A stretch of DNA of 64,000 nt, from the NCBI GenBank assembly GCA_041941305.1, contig JBGTQJ010000047.1:1-64000 (forward strand), written 5' to 3'. Shown here in pieces: positions 9,377-16,428 of this stretch (its first letter is position 1; the number at the start of each line of letters is the position of its first letter). Source of the stretch: JANSWP01 sp041941305. GTDB taxonomy: Bacteria > Bacteroidota > Bacteroidia > Chitinophagales > Saprospiraceae. A program made the translations under genes and the position numbers. Under the pieces are notes generated by a model. The model saw only the letters and a list, made by a program, of their open reading frames with translations, searched no databases and was not told where the DNA came from.

Positions 9377-10354
9377 ATGAAAAAAAACCTCTTACTCACT
9401 TTGACATTTGCAATTGCTATCTTAACACTCCAGGCAAAAGTTATCTTTGTTCAAGAGGGTACCACTGGCAATGGAACCTCCTGGGAGGATGCTACTGGTG
9501 ATTTACAAGCAGCATTATTTATCGCAAAACCTGGAGATGAAATCTGGGTAACAAAGGGAATCTACTATCCAACTCCTGACACGGACAGAACAATTACATT
9601 CACTATTCCTAATAATGTTTCTGTACTAGGTGGCTTCACCGGATATGAAACCGACTCCGACCAAAGAAATGCTCAAAACAATATTTCTATTCTAAGTGGA
9701 GACATTGGAGCTCCTGGAAAATTCCACGATAATTCTTTTACAGTAGTTACTTTCGTTCACAGCGATGAAGGTACCCTCCTGGATGGTTTTACCATCCAAG
9801 ACGGAACTGCAAACGTTGCAGGTGAAACTGGAAGCCCAACTCGCTGTGGTGGAGGTATCTTCAACCTTTATGGTAGCCCTTCAGTAAAAAACTGTACCTT
9901 GAAAAACAATTATGGAAGAGACGGCGGAGCAGTTTATAACAATGGTATTGGTGGCAATAGCAATCCAACCTTTGTTAACTGCCAATTTTCGAACAACCGT
10001 GCTGACCTGGATGGTGGTGCAGTATTCAATGACGGTAGAAGAGGAGGCCAGAGTAACCCTACCTTTACCAACTGTGAATTTATTGGAAACGAAGGCAATT
10101 ATGGTGGTGCTGTTTGCAACTATGGAGGGAATGGTGAGAGTAATCCAACATTGATAAAATGCCTATTCAAAAATAATGAGGCTTACCTGCGGGGAGGTGG
10201 AATTTTCAATATGGATGTTGAAGGTATTGCTCAGCCTAATATGACTCATTGCCAATTTATTGATAATAAAGCAGTAGCTGGTGAAGGCATGTTTACATTT
10301 AGTTCTCCTGAAAAGGGAATATCGGGAGTTCTGACAGGATACAAATCAAATTAA
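9377..10354 (+). CDS. Secreted parallel beta-helix protein (chlamydial PMP-like repeats)
   Basis: The 325-residue product begins with a signal peptide (MKKNLLLTLTFAIAILTLQA). From about residue 130 it shows repeats of the form GGGIFN / NPTFxNCxFxxNxA / GGAVxN, typical of right-handed beta-helix proteins and chlamydial polymorphic membrane proteins. The N-terminal stretch with GTSWEDATGDLQAAL and DEIWVTKGIYYPT is the usual opening of such Bacteroidota proteins. Unlike the related central part of the giant protein at 27,771-33,456 it lacks a recognisable T9SS C-terminal domain, so its export route beyond the periplasm is unclear. The neighbouring divergent hybrid regulator probably controls it. 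A strong terminator follows. Confidence 0.8.
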   Translation: MKKNLLLTLTFAIAILTLQAKVIFVQEGTTGNGTSWEDATGDLQAALFIAKPGDEIWVTKGIYYPTPDTDRTITFTIPNNVSVLGGFTGYETDSDQRNAQNNISILSGDIGAPGKFHDNSFTVVTFVHSDEGTLLDGFTIQDGTANVAGETGSPTRCGGGIFNLYGSPSVKNCTLKNNYGRDGGAVYNNGIGGNSNPTFVNCQFSNNRADLDGGAVFNDGRRGGQSNPTFTNCEFIGNEGNYGGAVCNYGGNGESNPTLIKCLFKNNEAYLRGGGIFNMDVEGIAQPNMTHCQFIDNKAVAGEGMFTFSSPEKGISGVLTGYKSN

Positions 10355-10429
10355 TCAAAATCAGAATAAACTTCGAAAAAATCCCAAAAGCTTAAGAAAC
10401 TTTTGAGAGAGCGTGTGTCTATATAACCG

Positions 10430-10466
10430 GTTGGCGGTTAAAAAAACTAACCGCCAACTTATTTTT
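10430..10466 (+). terminator. Strong intrinsic terminator
   Basis: An 11-bp perfect stem (GTTGGCGGTTA at 10430-10440, TAACCGCCAAC at 10448-10458) with a 7-base A-rich loop is followed by TTATTTTT. It ends the beta-helix gene transcript. Confidence 0.9.
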
Positions 10467-10561
10467 CCCTGACATCTGGAACCCCATTGAAAGCCATAAA
10501 GCAAGACGCAAAGTTTAGTTTACGTTTTTTATAGGATTATAATTTGTTAATGACACAGGGC

Positions 10562-10950
10562 GCAACCAACCTCTTCGCACTTTGAAACACTTAAGATTTT
10601 TTCATGAGATTACATATATCGACAAAAAACAACACTATTGGAAGAGCAACCAACCTCTCCACTTTGAAGCGCTTAAGGAAGAAAAACTAAACAATTCTTT
10701 TTCTCGTGATAATCAATGAAACCAAATGAACCCCATCGTATTAGTACTTTTTTGAAGAACAATTTATCAAAACAACACTATGACAAACACCGCCCCTCTC
10801 CTTTGAAACACTTTTTCCACTCCCCCCATGTGGCAGAATTTAAGAGCTTGAAATGGAATGAATAGAAAAGCTATTGTTCTGCGCATTCATACTTGAAGAA
10901 ATTATATCGATTCATTAGTGAGACTTTTTCATTGTGAAACACTTAAACTT
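10562..10950. repeat. Degenerate repeats in a gene-free kilobase
   Basis: The block GCAACCAACCTCT...CACTTTGAA(A/G)C(A/G)CTTAAG occurs at 10562-10595 and 10646-10677. Shorter relics (CTTTGAAACACTT) occur near 10801 and GTGAAACACTTAAACTTTG near 10935, with a second shared block ACAACACTAT before copies 2 and 3. The copies are too decayed and irregularly spaced to be a tandem array. The sequence 10467-11200 has no supported gene. Confidence 0.45.
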
Positions 10951-11208
10951 TGAAATCTTTGATTGTTCAAACAGTCAAATGAGCAACTAACTAGACAAAC
11001 TGTTAGCAAATCACAATTTAGAGCAAACAAACACTATAACCTTGAAATCAAAATAAAAACAAAGACTATGACAGCTCTGCCCCCACCCCCTTTTTTTGAA
11101 GATGGTGGGCAGATGGCAGCATGCAGCGTCGAGAAGGGGGTGACGAACTAATTTTTTGAAAACTACACTGCACGCAATTAATTGTTCGGAGCAATTAAAG
11201 GTAAATCC

Positions 11209-11451
11209 ATTGGAAAGAGTTTGTGAGTTTTTTGAGGGAGGCGACACGAAGGGAATTCACTAACTCTTCCAAAGGAATCTTTTTGGTAAAGGTTCCTGGA
11301 ATCACAACTTAGTAATCGAATGGGTTTTTTCATACTGACTTCCTCTACAACAATCACGGCTAACGGGCTAACCTCGTAGGAAGATACGTGATGTTTGATT
11401 CTCGCAGGTCTCTCTTCCGAATTTTCGGGAGGAGACCTTTTTTGTTTTTTT
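11209..11451 (+). ncRNA. Candidate structured RNA or leader ending in a terminator
   Basis: Four nested foldings follow one another. TTGGAAAGAGTTTGTGA near 11212 pairs with TCACTAACTCTTCCAA near 11258 (15 bp with one bulge and one mismatch). AGGAA/TTCCT follows, then ATCACG (about 11350) pairs with CGTGAT (about 11389). Last comes a hairpin AGGTCTC...GAGACCT (11406-11438) directly followed by a 13-base T-rich run. The transcription stop sits about 25 bases before the endonuclease V start, so this is either a short RNA or an attenuator leader. It matches no riboswitch family I can name. Confidence 0.4.
11406..11451 (+). terminator. Intrinsic terminator just upstream of endonuclease V
   Basis: A stem of about 14 pairs (outer AGGTCTC with GAGACCT, inner TTCCGAA with TTCGGGA) is followed by TTTTTTGTTTTTTTG. 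It stops rightward transcription 23 bases before the ATG at 11474, so the endonuclease V operon must start from within or after it, or depend on read-through. Confidence 0.8.
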
Positions 11452-11473
11452 GCTTTTTAATTTAATTTGTACC

Positions 11474-11974
11474 ATGATAATCGCCATTGATGTACACTAT
11501 CGAAACGAAAAAGCGAAAGCTGTAAGTGTAGAATTCGACAATTGGGATGATGAGCAACCCCAAAAAATAAATATTATTGAATTGCCGGAAGCAGAACCCT
11601 ATGTTCCTGGTGAATTTTACAAAAGGGAACTTCCATGTATTTTGGAAGTACTGAATAAATCTGATTTGGATAAAGTGCAGGTGATTATCATTGATGGATA
11701 TGTGGTTTTGAATGATCGTGGCAAGCCAGGGCTGGGAACCTATTTGTTTAAAGCGCTTCAGGAAAAAATTCCTATCATTGGAGTGGCAAAAAAGCGCTTT
11801 TTTTCAAATCAAAAATATGTAAAAGAGGTTATGCGGGGACAAAGTAATAAACCGTTGTACATTACGGCTGTAGGAATTGATTTGGAGAGGTCGGCAAATA
11901 ATGTTTTGAATATGAAAGGAGCCTTTCGAATGCCTAAATTACTTCAAATCCTGGATACCACTACAAAAGAATAA
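11474..11974 (+). CDS. nfi: Endonuclease V family protein
   Basis: Endonuclease V nicks DNA (or RNA) one base 3' of deoxyinosine or inosine. The 166-residue product has the family's core: MIIAIDVHY with the first catalytic Asp, the AEPYVPGEFYKRELP segment (PYxPGxxxxRELP motif, catalytic Glu, and the Tyr that wedges open the lesion), IIIDGYV with the second Asp, and IPIIGVAKKRF. It is shorter than E. coli Nfi (about 220), as in compact Bacteroidota versions. I chose the ATG at 11474 rather than a TTG at 11450 that lies inside the terminator T-run. Its stop is one base before the next ATG. Confidence 0.82.
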   Translation: MIIAIDVHYRNEKAKAVSVEFDNWDDEQPQKINIIELPEAEPYVPGEFYKRELPCILEVLNKSDLDKVQVIIIDGYVVLNDRGKPGLGTYLFKALQEKIPIIGVAKKRFFSNQKYVKEVMRGQSNKPLYITAVGIDLERSANNVLNMKGAFRMPKLLQILDTTTKE

Positions 11975-11975
11975 G

Positions 11976-12410
11976 ATGAGCAAAATGCAAAATGTCAGTT
12001 TTCGAAATGTAGGTGAATTACTCGATTTTCTTCCAGATCAGGAACGAGAATTGGTTGACATTTTAAGAACAATCATTCTTGAATGTCTTCCCAATTGTGT
12101 TGAGAAACTATCCTACAACGTGCCCTATTATTTTGGACATTCCCGAATTTGTTTTATTTGGCCAGCCTCTGTTCCATGGGGAAATTTGGAACAAAATGAA
12201 GTCTTATTGGGCTTTTGCAAAGGTTATCTATTAATGGATGAAATTGGATATTTGGAAAAAGGCAATCGAAAAAAAGTATTTGGCAAAACATTCAAGCATA
12301 AAAAGGAAATTGATGAGGATTTATTAAAAGCTTACCTTTTTGAAGCCCTGGAATTGGATGAAATACATAAAAAAAATAAAAATGTATACCCAAAGAGGAA
12401 TGAGTTTTAA
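11976..12410 (+). CDS. DUF1801 domain protein
   Basis: The 144-residue protein belongs to the DUF1801 (YdhG-like) group. It shows the N-terminal helical segment with RELVDILRTIILECLPNCVEKLSYNVPYYF, comparable to the family's LR..I.......E.I.YG.P.F pattern, followed by a beta-rich half. Family members are related to bacterial frataxin-like or iron-chaperone folds, but the biochemical role is not settled. It begins one base after the endonuclease V stop, so the two are translated from one message. The C-terminus is Lys/Asn-rich and probably disordered. Confidence 0.75.
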   Translation: MSKMQNVSFRNVGELLDFLPDQERELVDILRTIILECLPNCVEKLSYNVPYYFGHSRICFIWPASVPWGNLEQNEVLLGFCKGYLLMDEIGYLEKGNRKKVFGKTFKHKKEIDEDLLKAYLFEALELDEIHKKNKNVYPKRNEF

Positions 12411-12474
12411 GAAAAATCCAAGACCTTAGCGAAAAATATATATTAATGGTTGCCGTTCACCGCTTCTCCGTTGA

Positions 12475-12810
12475 ATGGCAAATGATTTGATACTTTACCG
12501 AATGACATTTAACAAAAACCAGACTTACACCATCCTCAACCGCCAGGACGATTCCAAAATTGAAATCAAGTCAATCTCCAATCTTGAAAATTGGTATCGT
12601 GGTAAAATTGCCAGCATCAATTTAGCGCCTAATCTGCAGCGCTTATTTGATGAAGTCGAACAACTTTTTGCTGCGGGAGATTTCAAAACCTTAAAAGGGG
12701 TCGAGTCTCAAATTATTGACTTTCAATTATTTGTTGAAGAGAACAATGCGGAAATTGTAGAAATTCATATCAATAAAGGCAAAAACATTTTTTTTAAAAC
12801 CGTGGAATGA
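12475..12810 (+). CDS. Hypothetical protein, 111 residues
   Basis: I do not recognise this protein. It has no signal peptide and no membrane segment. It begins MANDLILYRMTFNK and ends with a beta-strand-like tail (IVEIHINKGKNIFFKTVE). Its stop overlaps the start of the following cyanophycinase-like gene by four bases (ATGA arrangement), which indicates translational coupling and supports it as a real gene. The start is the ATG at 12475; no clear Shine-Dalgarno precedes it. Confidence 0.6.
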   Translation: MANDLILYRMTFNKNQTYTILNRQDDSKIEIKSISNLENWYRGKIASINLAPNLQRLFDEVEQLFAAGDFKTLKGVESQIIDFQLFVEENNAEIVEIHINKGKNIFFKTVE

Positions 12811-13673
12811 TGCTAAAATCTAGAATCCATCTGTTTTTCTTACTACTCTGTTCAACTATCCTTTCAGAAATGTGCGCTCAAAGTCCAAATATGATTGCTA
12901 CTGTAAAAGGACCTGAAAACGGCACTTTATTTATAGTTGGTGGAGGAAGACTTTCAGATGGCTTGCTGCAAAAATTCATAGAATTAGCAGGAGGCAAGGA
13001 CGCGTCTATTGTTGTTATTCCCACAGCCGGAGGAAGAGAAAACTATGATGATTTCGGTGCAGAGTTTTTAAAAAACAGAGGCGCAAACAATGTAAGGGTT
13101 TTGCATACATATGACTCTGAGGTTGCGGATACAGAGGCATTTATTGCTCCATTAAAAAATGCCAATGCGGTATGGTTTACAGGTGGGCGGCAATGGAGGC
13201 TTGTAGATGCATACGCTGGTACAAAGACAGAAAAAATGTTTTGGGAAATTTTAGAAAATGGAGGGGTAATAGGTGGATCTTCTGCAGGAGCAACAATTCA
13301 AGGTTCCTATTTAGCCAGAGGTGATACTAAGAATAATCAAATAATGATGGGGGATCACGAGGAAGGCTTTGGCTTTTTGGAAAATGTAGCAATAGACCAA
13401 CATGTCTTGGCTCGAAATCGGCAATTTGATTTATTTGATATTCTAAAACATCGCCCGGAATTATTGGGTATTGGAATAGATGAAAATACAGCGATTATTG
13501 TTGAAAATGACCAATTCGAAGTAATGGGAGCCAGTTATGTATTGATTTATGACCAGAGTTTTTGGTCCAGAGAAGGCAGTAATTTGAAAACATTGCCTCC
13601 AAAGGACAAGCTTTTTTATTTTTTACGTGATGGAGATAAATATGATTTGAAAAAACGGGTAATAATAGACTAA
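12807..13673 (+). CDS. Secreted cyanophycinase-like peptidase (family S51)
   Basis: The 288-residue product starts with a signal peptide (MMLKSRIHLFFLLLCSTILS, cut near MCAQ). It then follows the S51 serine peptidase pattern: LFIVGGGRLSDG, VVIPTAGG, VWFTGGRQWRL, the nucleophile Ser in GGSSAGA, and a late DQHVLARNRQFDLF segment. Cyanophycinases cut cyanophycin (poly-Asp with Arg side chains) to dipeptides; secreted forms let heterotrophs use it as a nitrogen source. Whether this one acts on cyanophycin or on other beta-linked peptides cannot be told from sequence. It overlaps the preceding gene and is 10 bases from the MOSC gene. Confidence 0.85.
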   Translation: MMLKSRIHLFFLLLCSTILSEMCAQSPNMIATVKGPENGTLFIVGGGRLSDGLLQKFIELAGGKDASIVVIPTAGGRENYDDFGAEFLKNRGANNVRVLHTYDSEVADTEAFIAPLKNANAVWFTGGRQWRLVDAYAGTKTEKMFWEILENGGVIGGSSAGATIQGSYLARGDTKNNQIMMGDHEEGFGFLENVAIDQHVLARNRQFDLFDILKHRPELLGIGIDENTAIIVENDQFEVMGASYVLIYDQSFWSREGSNLKTLPPKDKLFYFLRDGDKYDLKKRVIID

Positions 13674-13683
13674 CACCTACAAA

Positions 13684-14226
13684 ATGATCCCAAAAATAAT
13701 TGCTCTGAGCAAGAGCCCTACCCATACGATGAGTAAAACGAATCACGAATCTATTTACCTAATCGAAGGCGAAGGAGTTGATGGTGACGCCCATCGTGGA
13801 AAGAGCGTAAAACATCGCTCAAGAGTTGCAGCTGATCCTACCCAACCCAATCTCCGACAAGTGCATTTGATTCATTCTGAACTCTTTGAAGAATTACATC
13901 AAAAAGGATTTAAGATTACTCCCGGTATGATGGGGGAAAATGTTACAACCAAAGGAATAGATTTGTTGGCATTGCCAAGAGGAACCAAATTGGTTTTGGG
14001 ATCTGAAAGTATCATTGAAGTGACTGGATTGAGAAACCCTTGTCATCAATTGAATGGCTTGCAGGAAGGTTTGTTAAATGCTGTGCTGGATAAGGACGAA
14101 GCAGGCAATCTCATCCGGAAAGCCGGGATTATGGGCATCGTATTGCAATCAGGCACCCTAAAAAAAGGGGACAAAATTCAGATTCAATTGCCCTCGAAGC
14201 CCTACCAAAAACTAGAAAGAGTTTAA
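13684..14226 (+). CDS. MOSC domain protein
   Basis: MOSC (molybdenum cofactor sulfurase C-terminal) domains bind Moco or carry sulfur through a conserved Cys. The 180-residue protein is essentially one such domain (like E. coli YiiM): EGEGVDGDAHRGKSVKHR, RQVHLIHSELFEEL, PGMMGENVTTKGIDL, and the conserved Cys in TGLRNPCHQLN. It may detoxify reduced nitrogen compounds or transfer sulfur, but no molybdoenzyme is nearby. It is the last gene of the rightward cluster from 11474 and overlaps the converging slipin gene by four bases at their stop codons. Confidence 0.85.
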   Translation: MIPKIIALSKSPTHTMSKTNHESIYLIEGEGVDGDAHRGKSVKHRSRVAADPTQPNLRQVHLIHSELFEELHQKGFKITPGMMGENVTTKGIDLLALPRGTKLVLGSESIIEVTGLRNPCHQLNGLQEGLLNAVLDKDEAGNLIRKAGIMGIVLQSGTLKKGDKIQIQLPSKPYQKLERV

Positions 14227-14960
14227 TCCTTCTTATTTTTTGAATGCAACATCTCCTCTGCAAAAGGGAAAACAATAGTCGAATTTTTCTCTGCAGCAAT
14301 ATCAGAAAGGGTCTGGTATAATCTAAGTTTAATTGCAGAAGGTGATTCATCTATTAATTTTCCAGCCTCCAGTAATTGGTTTGCTGCTTGTTTTTCCGCT
14401 TTTGCCAAAATGATTCTTGCTCTTCTGGAGCGTTCTGCCTCCGCCTGATTTGCCATAGAGCGTTTCATATTTTCAGGCAACTCAATGTCTTTGATTTTTA
14501 CATCCTGAATAGCGATCCCCCATGGTTTTGTTTCTGCCTCTACAATTGTTTGAATATTGTGCCCAATTTCCTCACGTTTAGACAAGATGGTGTCTAGTTC
14601 AGCCTTACCACAGACATCTCTAAGTGCAGCCTGGGAGAGAAGTGTGATGGCAAAATTGTAATCTTCTACTTCAAGCACTGCTTTTTCTGAATCATCTATA
14701 CGATAAAATAATACGCCGTCAATCCTGCATGGCACATTGTCTTGGGTCATGACTTCCTGTGATAGAATGTTGATAGTAATTACTCTAATGTCCACAAATT
14801 GAACAGTCTCGACAAGTGGAATTATCCAGCTAAATCCAGGTTTTAATATTTTGATATACTTTCCGAATCTGAATTTTAGAGCTCGTTTGTATTCAAATAC
14901 GATGCGTATGCCACTTAGTAAAAAAAGTAGGGCGATTCCGGAGATAATGTAGGTTTGCAT
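14223..14960 (-). CDS. Slipin (SPFH/band 7, stomatin-like) membrane protein
   Basis: The 245-residue protein has one N-terminal membrane helix (YIISGIALLFLLSGIRIVF) and a band 7 domain: KFRFGKYIKILKPGFSWIIP, then IRVITINILSQEVMTQDNVP. The characteristic helical EAERSRRARIILAKAEKQAA region that drives oligomerisation follows. Slipins form membrane microdomain scaffolds and often pair with an NfeD-like protein or a peptidase, but neither is encoded here. The bases TTTGCATGG at its start mark a clear ATG at 14960. A second, soluble family member lies at 59,268-60,365. Confidence 0.9.
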   Translation of the reverse strand: MQTYIISGIALLFLLSGIRIVFEYKRALKFRFGKYIKILKPGFSWIIPLVETVQFVDIRVITINILSQEVMTQDNVPCRIDGVLFYRIDDSEKAVLEVEDYNFAITLLSQAALRDVCGKAELDTILSKREEIGHNIQTIVEAETKPWGIAIQDVKIKDIELPENMKRSMANQAEAERSRRARIILAKAEKQAANQLLEAGKLIDESPSAIKLRLYQTLSDIAAEKNSTIVFPFAEEMLHSKNKKD

Positions 14961-14983
14961 GGTTAGGTTTTTAATGAATAATT

Positions 14984-15007
14984 AATAATGAATAATTATT
15001 CATTATT
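14984..15007. repeat. Perfect AT-rich 24-bp palindrome
   Basis: AATAATGAATAATTATTCATTATT is built around AATAATTATT as a perfect palindrome, 24 bases upstream of the leftward slipin start. It could be an operator or simply part of the palindrome-rich island that continues to 15161. Confidence 0.5.
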
Positions 15008-15055
15008 CATCATTAAACATTCGATTTTGTTCCAAAATGCATGACGAGTTTCCTC

Positions 15056-15161
15056 GCCGCACCTGATGGTGCGGCTCGAAAGGGGTTTAAGGGGGCAAAC
15101 TAGCCCAAATTTGGGCTAGTTTGCCCCCTTAAACCCACCGTGAGCGCGGCGCTAGCCGCGC
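15056..15161. repeat. Three consecutive GC-rich hairpins including a 54-bp perfect palindrome
   Basis: Three stems lie in a GC-rich island inside AT-rich DNA. The first is GCCGCACC/GGTGCGGC around a TGAT loop (15056-15075). The second is a perfect 54-base palindrome at 15083-15136 centred on AAATTT (half-site begins GGGTTTAAGGGGGC). The third is GCGCGGC/GCCGCGC around GCTA (15144-15161). There are no T-runs, so these are not ordinary terminators. The composition and architecture suggest an extragenic palindromic repeat or mobile palindromic element between the divergent slipin and purK genes. Confidence 0.8.
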
Positions 15162-15265
15162 GAACTATCCCATCATACAAATTAAAACATTACTAAACAT
15201 TCCTTACCAAATATACAATATAAAAGAGACCAATTCTTTTATATTTGCTCCCCTAAAAACGACCT

Positions 15266-16420
15266 ATGAAAAACATAATTCATCCTGAATTTAAGGTAGG
15301 AATACTTGGCGGTGGACAATTGGGCAAAATGCTTTGTCTGTCTGCTCAAAATTGGCATTTACAAACCTGGATTCTGGATGTTTCAAATGATTTTCCCGCA
15401 GGCCAGGTTTGTTCCAAATTTGTTACAGGTAATTTTAAAAATTACGATGATGTTTATTCCTTTGGGAAGCAGGTAGATGTATTGACCATTGAAATTGAAC
15501 ATGTGAACATAGCCGCATTGCAACAATTAGAGTCAGAAGGTGTAGTGGTGCATCCGAGCTCTTCAGCGCTAAAAATTATTAAGGACAAAGGACTCCAGAA
15601 GCAGTTTTACCAAAAAAATAACTTGCCGTCCTCCAACTTTGAATTGTACGAGAGTGAAATGCTTGTAAAAGAGCACTTAAAAAATGGTACTTTGCAATAT
15701 CCCTTTGTTCAAAAATCAAGAACAGGTGGATATGACGGTAGAGGAGTGGCTGTAATTCGATCAGAGCAGGATTTGCCAAAATTATTGCCTGGGGCTTGTG
15801 TGATAGAAGATTTGGTAGACATTCAAAAAGAACTGGCTGTAATTGTGGCTAAAAATGAATCAGGAGAGGTACAGTGTTTTCCAGCAGTAGAAATGGAATT
15901 GAATCCGGTCGCCAATCTCGTGGAATTTTTGAGTTGCCCCGCAGATATAACTGATAAAATTGCAGATGAAGCAAAATCATTGGCAAAAGCCACCATTGAA
16001 GCCTACGATATTTGTGGATTGTTGGCTGTTGAATTGTTTTTAACAAATGATAATCAGTTGCTCGTAAATGAGGTAGCTCCCAGAACCCATAATAGTGGCC
16101 ATCACACAATAGATTCATGTTATACTTCTCAGTTTCAGCAACAATTGCGGGCAATTCTAAATCTACCACTTGGAAGTACCAGGATGTTAAGCCCTTCAAT
16201 TATGGTTAATCTGTTGGGCGAAGACGGCTTCCAAGGTCAAGCCATCTATGAGGGATTGGATCAATGTATGGCTGAAGAGGGCGTGAAAATTCACCTTTAT
16301 GGAAAAGAAATTACCAAACCTTTCCGAAAAATGGGACATGCAACTGTTTTGGCAGAAAGCTTAAGCCTTGCACGTGAGAAAGCGCGTTTGGTAAAGGAAA
16401 AATTGAAAATAATTGCATAA
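15266..16420 (+). CDS. purK: N5-carboxyaminoimidazole ribonucleotide synthase
   Basis: PurK uses ATP and bicarbonate to turn AIR into N5-CAIR in de novo purine synthesis. The 384-residue product has the expected N-terminal nucleotide-fold opening (VGILGGGQLGKMLCLSA), an ATP-grasp core with VQKSRTGGYDGRGVAV, and the metal-binding end VNEVAPRTHNSGHHTIDSC typical of PurK. Length matches the family (355-390). TATATTTG at 15240-15247 is a likely promoter element, leaving a leader of about 12 bases. Its partner purE lies at 19,058, separated by one oppositely oriented lipoprotein gene. Confidence 0.96.
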   Translation: MKNIIHPEFKVGILGGGQLGKMLCLSAQNWHLQTWILDVSNDFPAGQVCSKFVTGNFKNYDDVYSFGKQVDVLTIEIEHVNIAALQQLESEGVVVHPSSSALKIIKDKGLQKQFYQKNNLPSSNFELYESEMLVKEHLKNGTLQYPFVQKSRTGGYDGRGVAVIRSEQDLPKLLPGACVIEDLVDIQKELAVIVAKNESGEVQCFPAVEMELNPVANLVEFLSCPADITDKIADEAKSLAKATIEAYDICGLLAVELFLTNDNQLLVNEVAPRTHNSGHHTIDSCYTSQFQQQLRAILNLPLGSTRMLSPSIMVNLLGEDGFQGQAIYEGLDQCMAEEGVKIHLYGKEITKPFRKMGHATVLAESLSLAREKARLVKEKLKIIA

Positions 16421-16428
16421 GAGGATAC

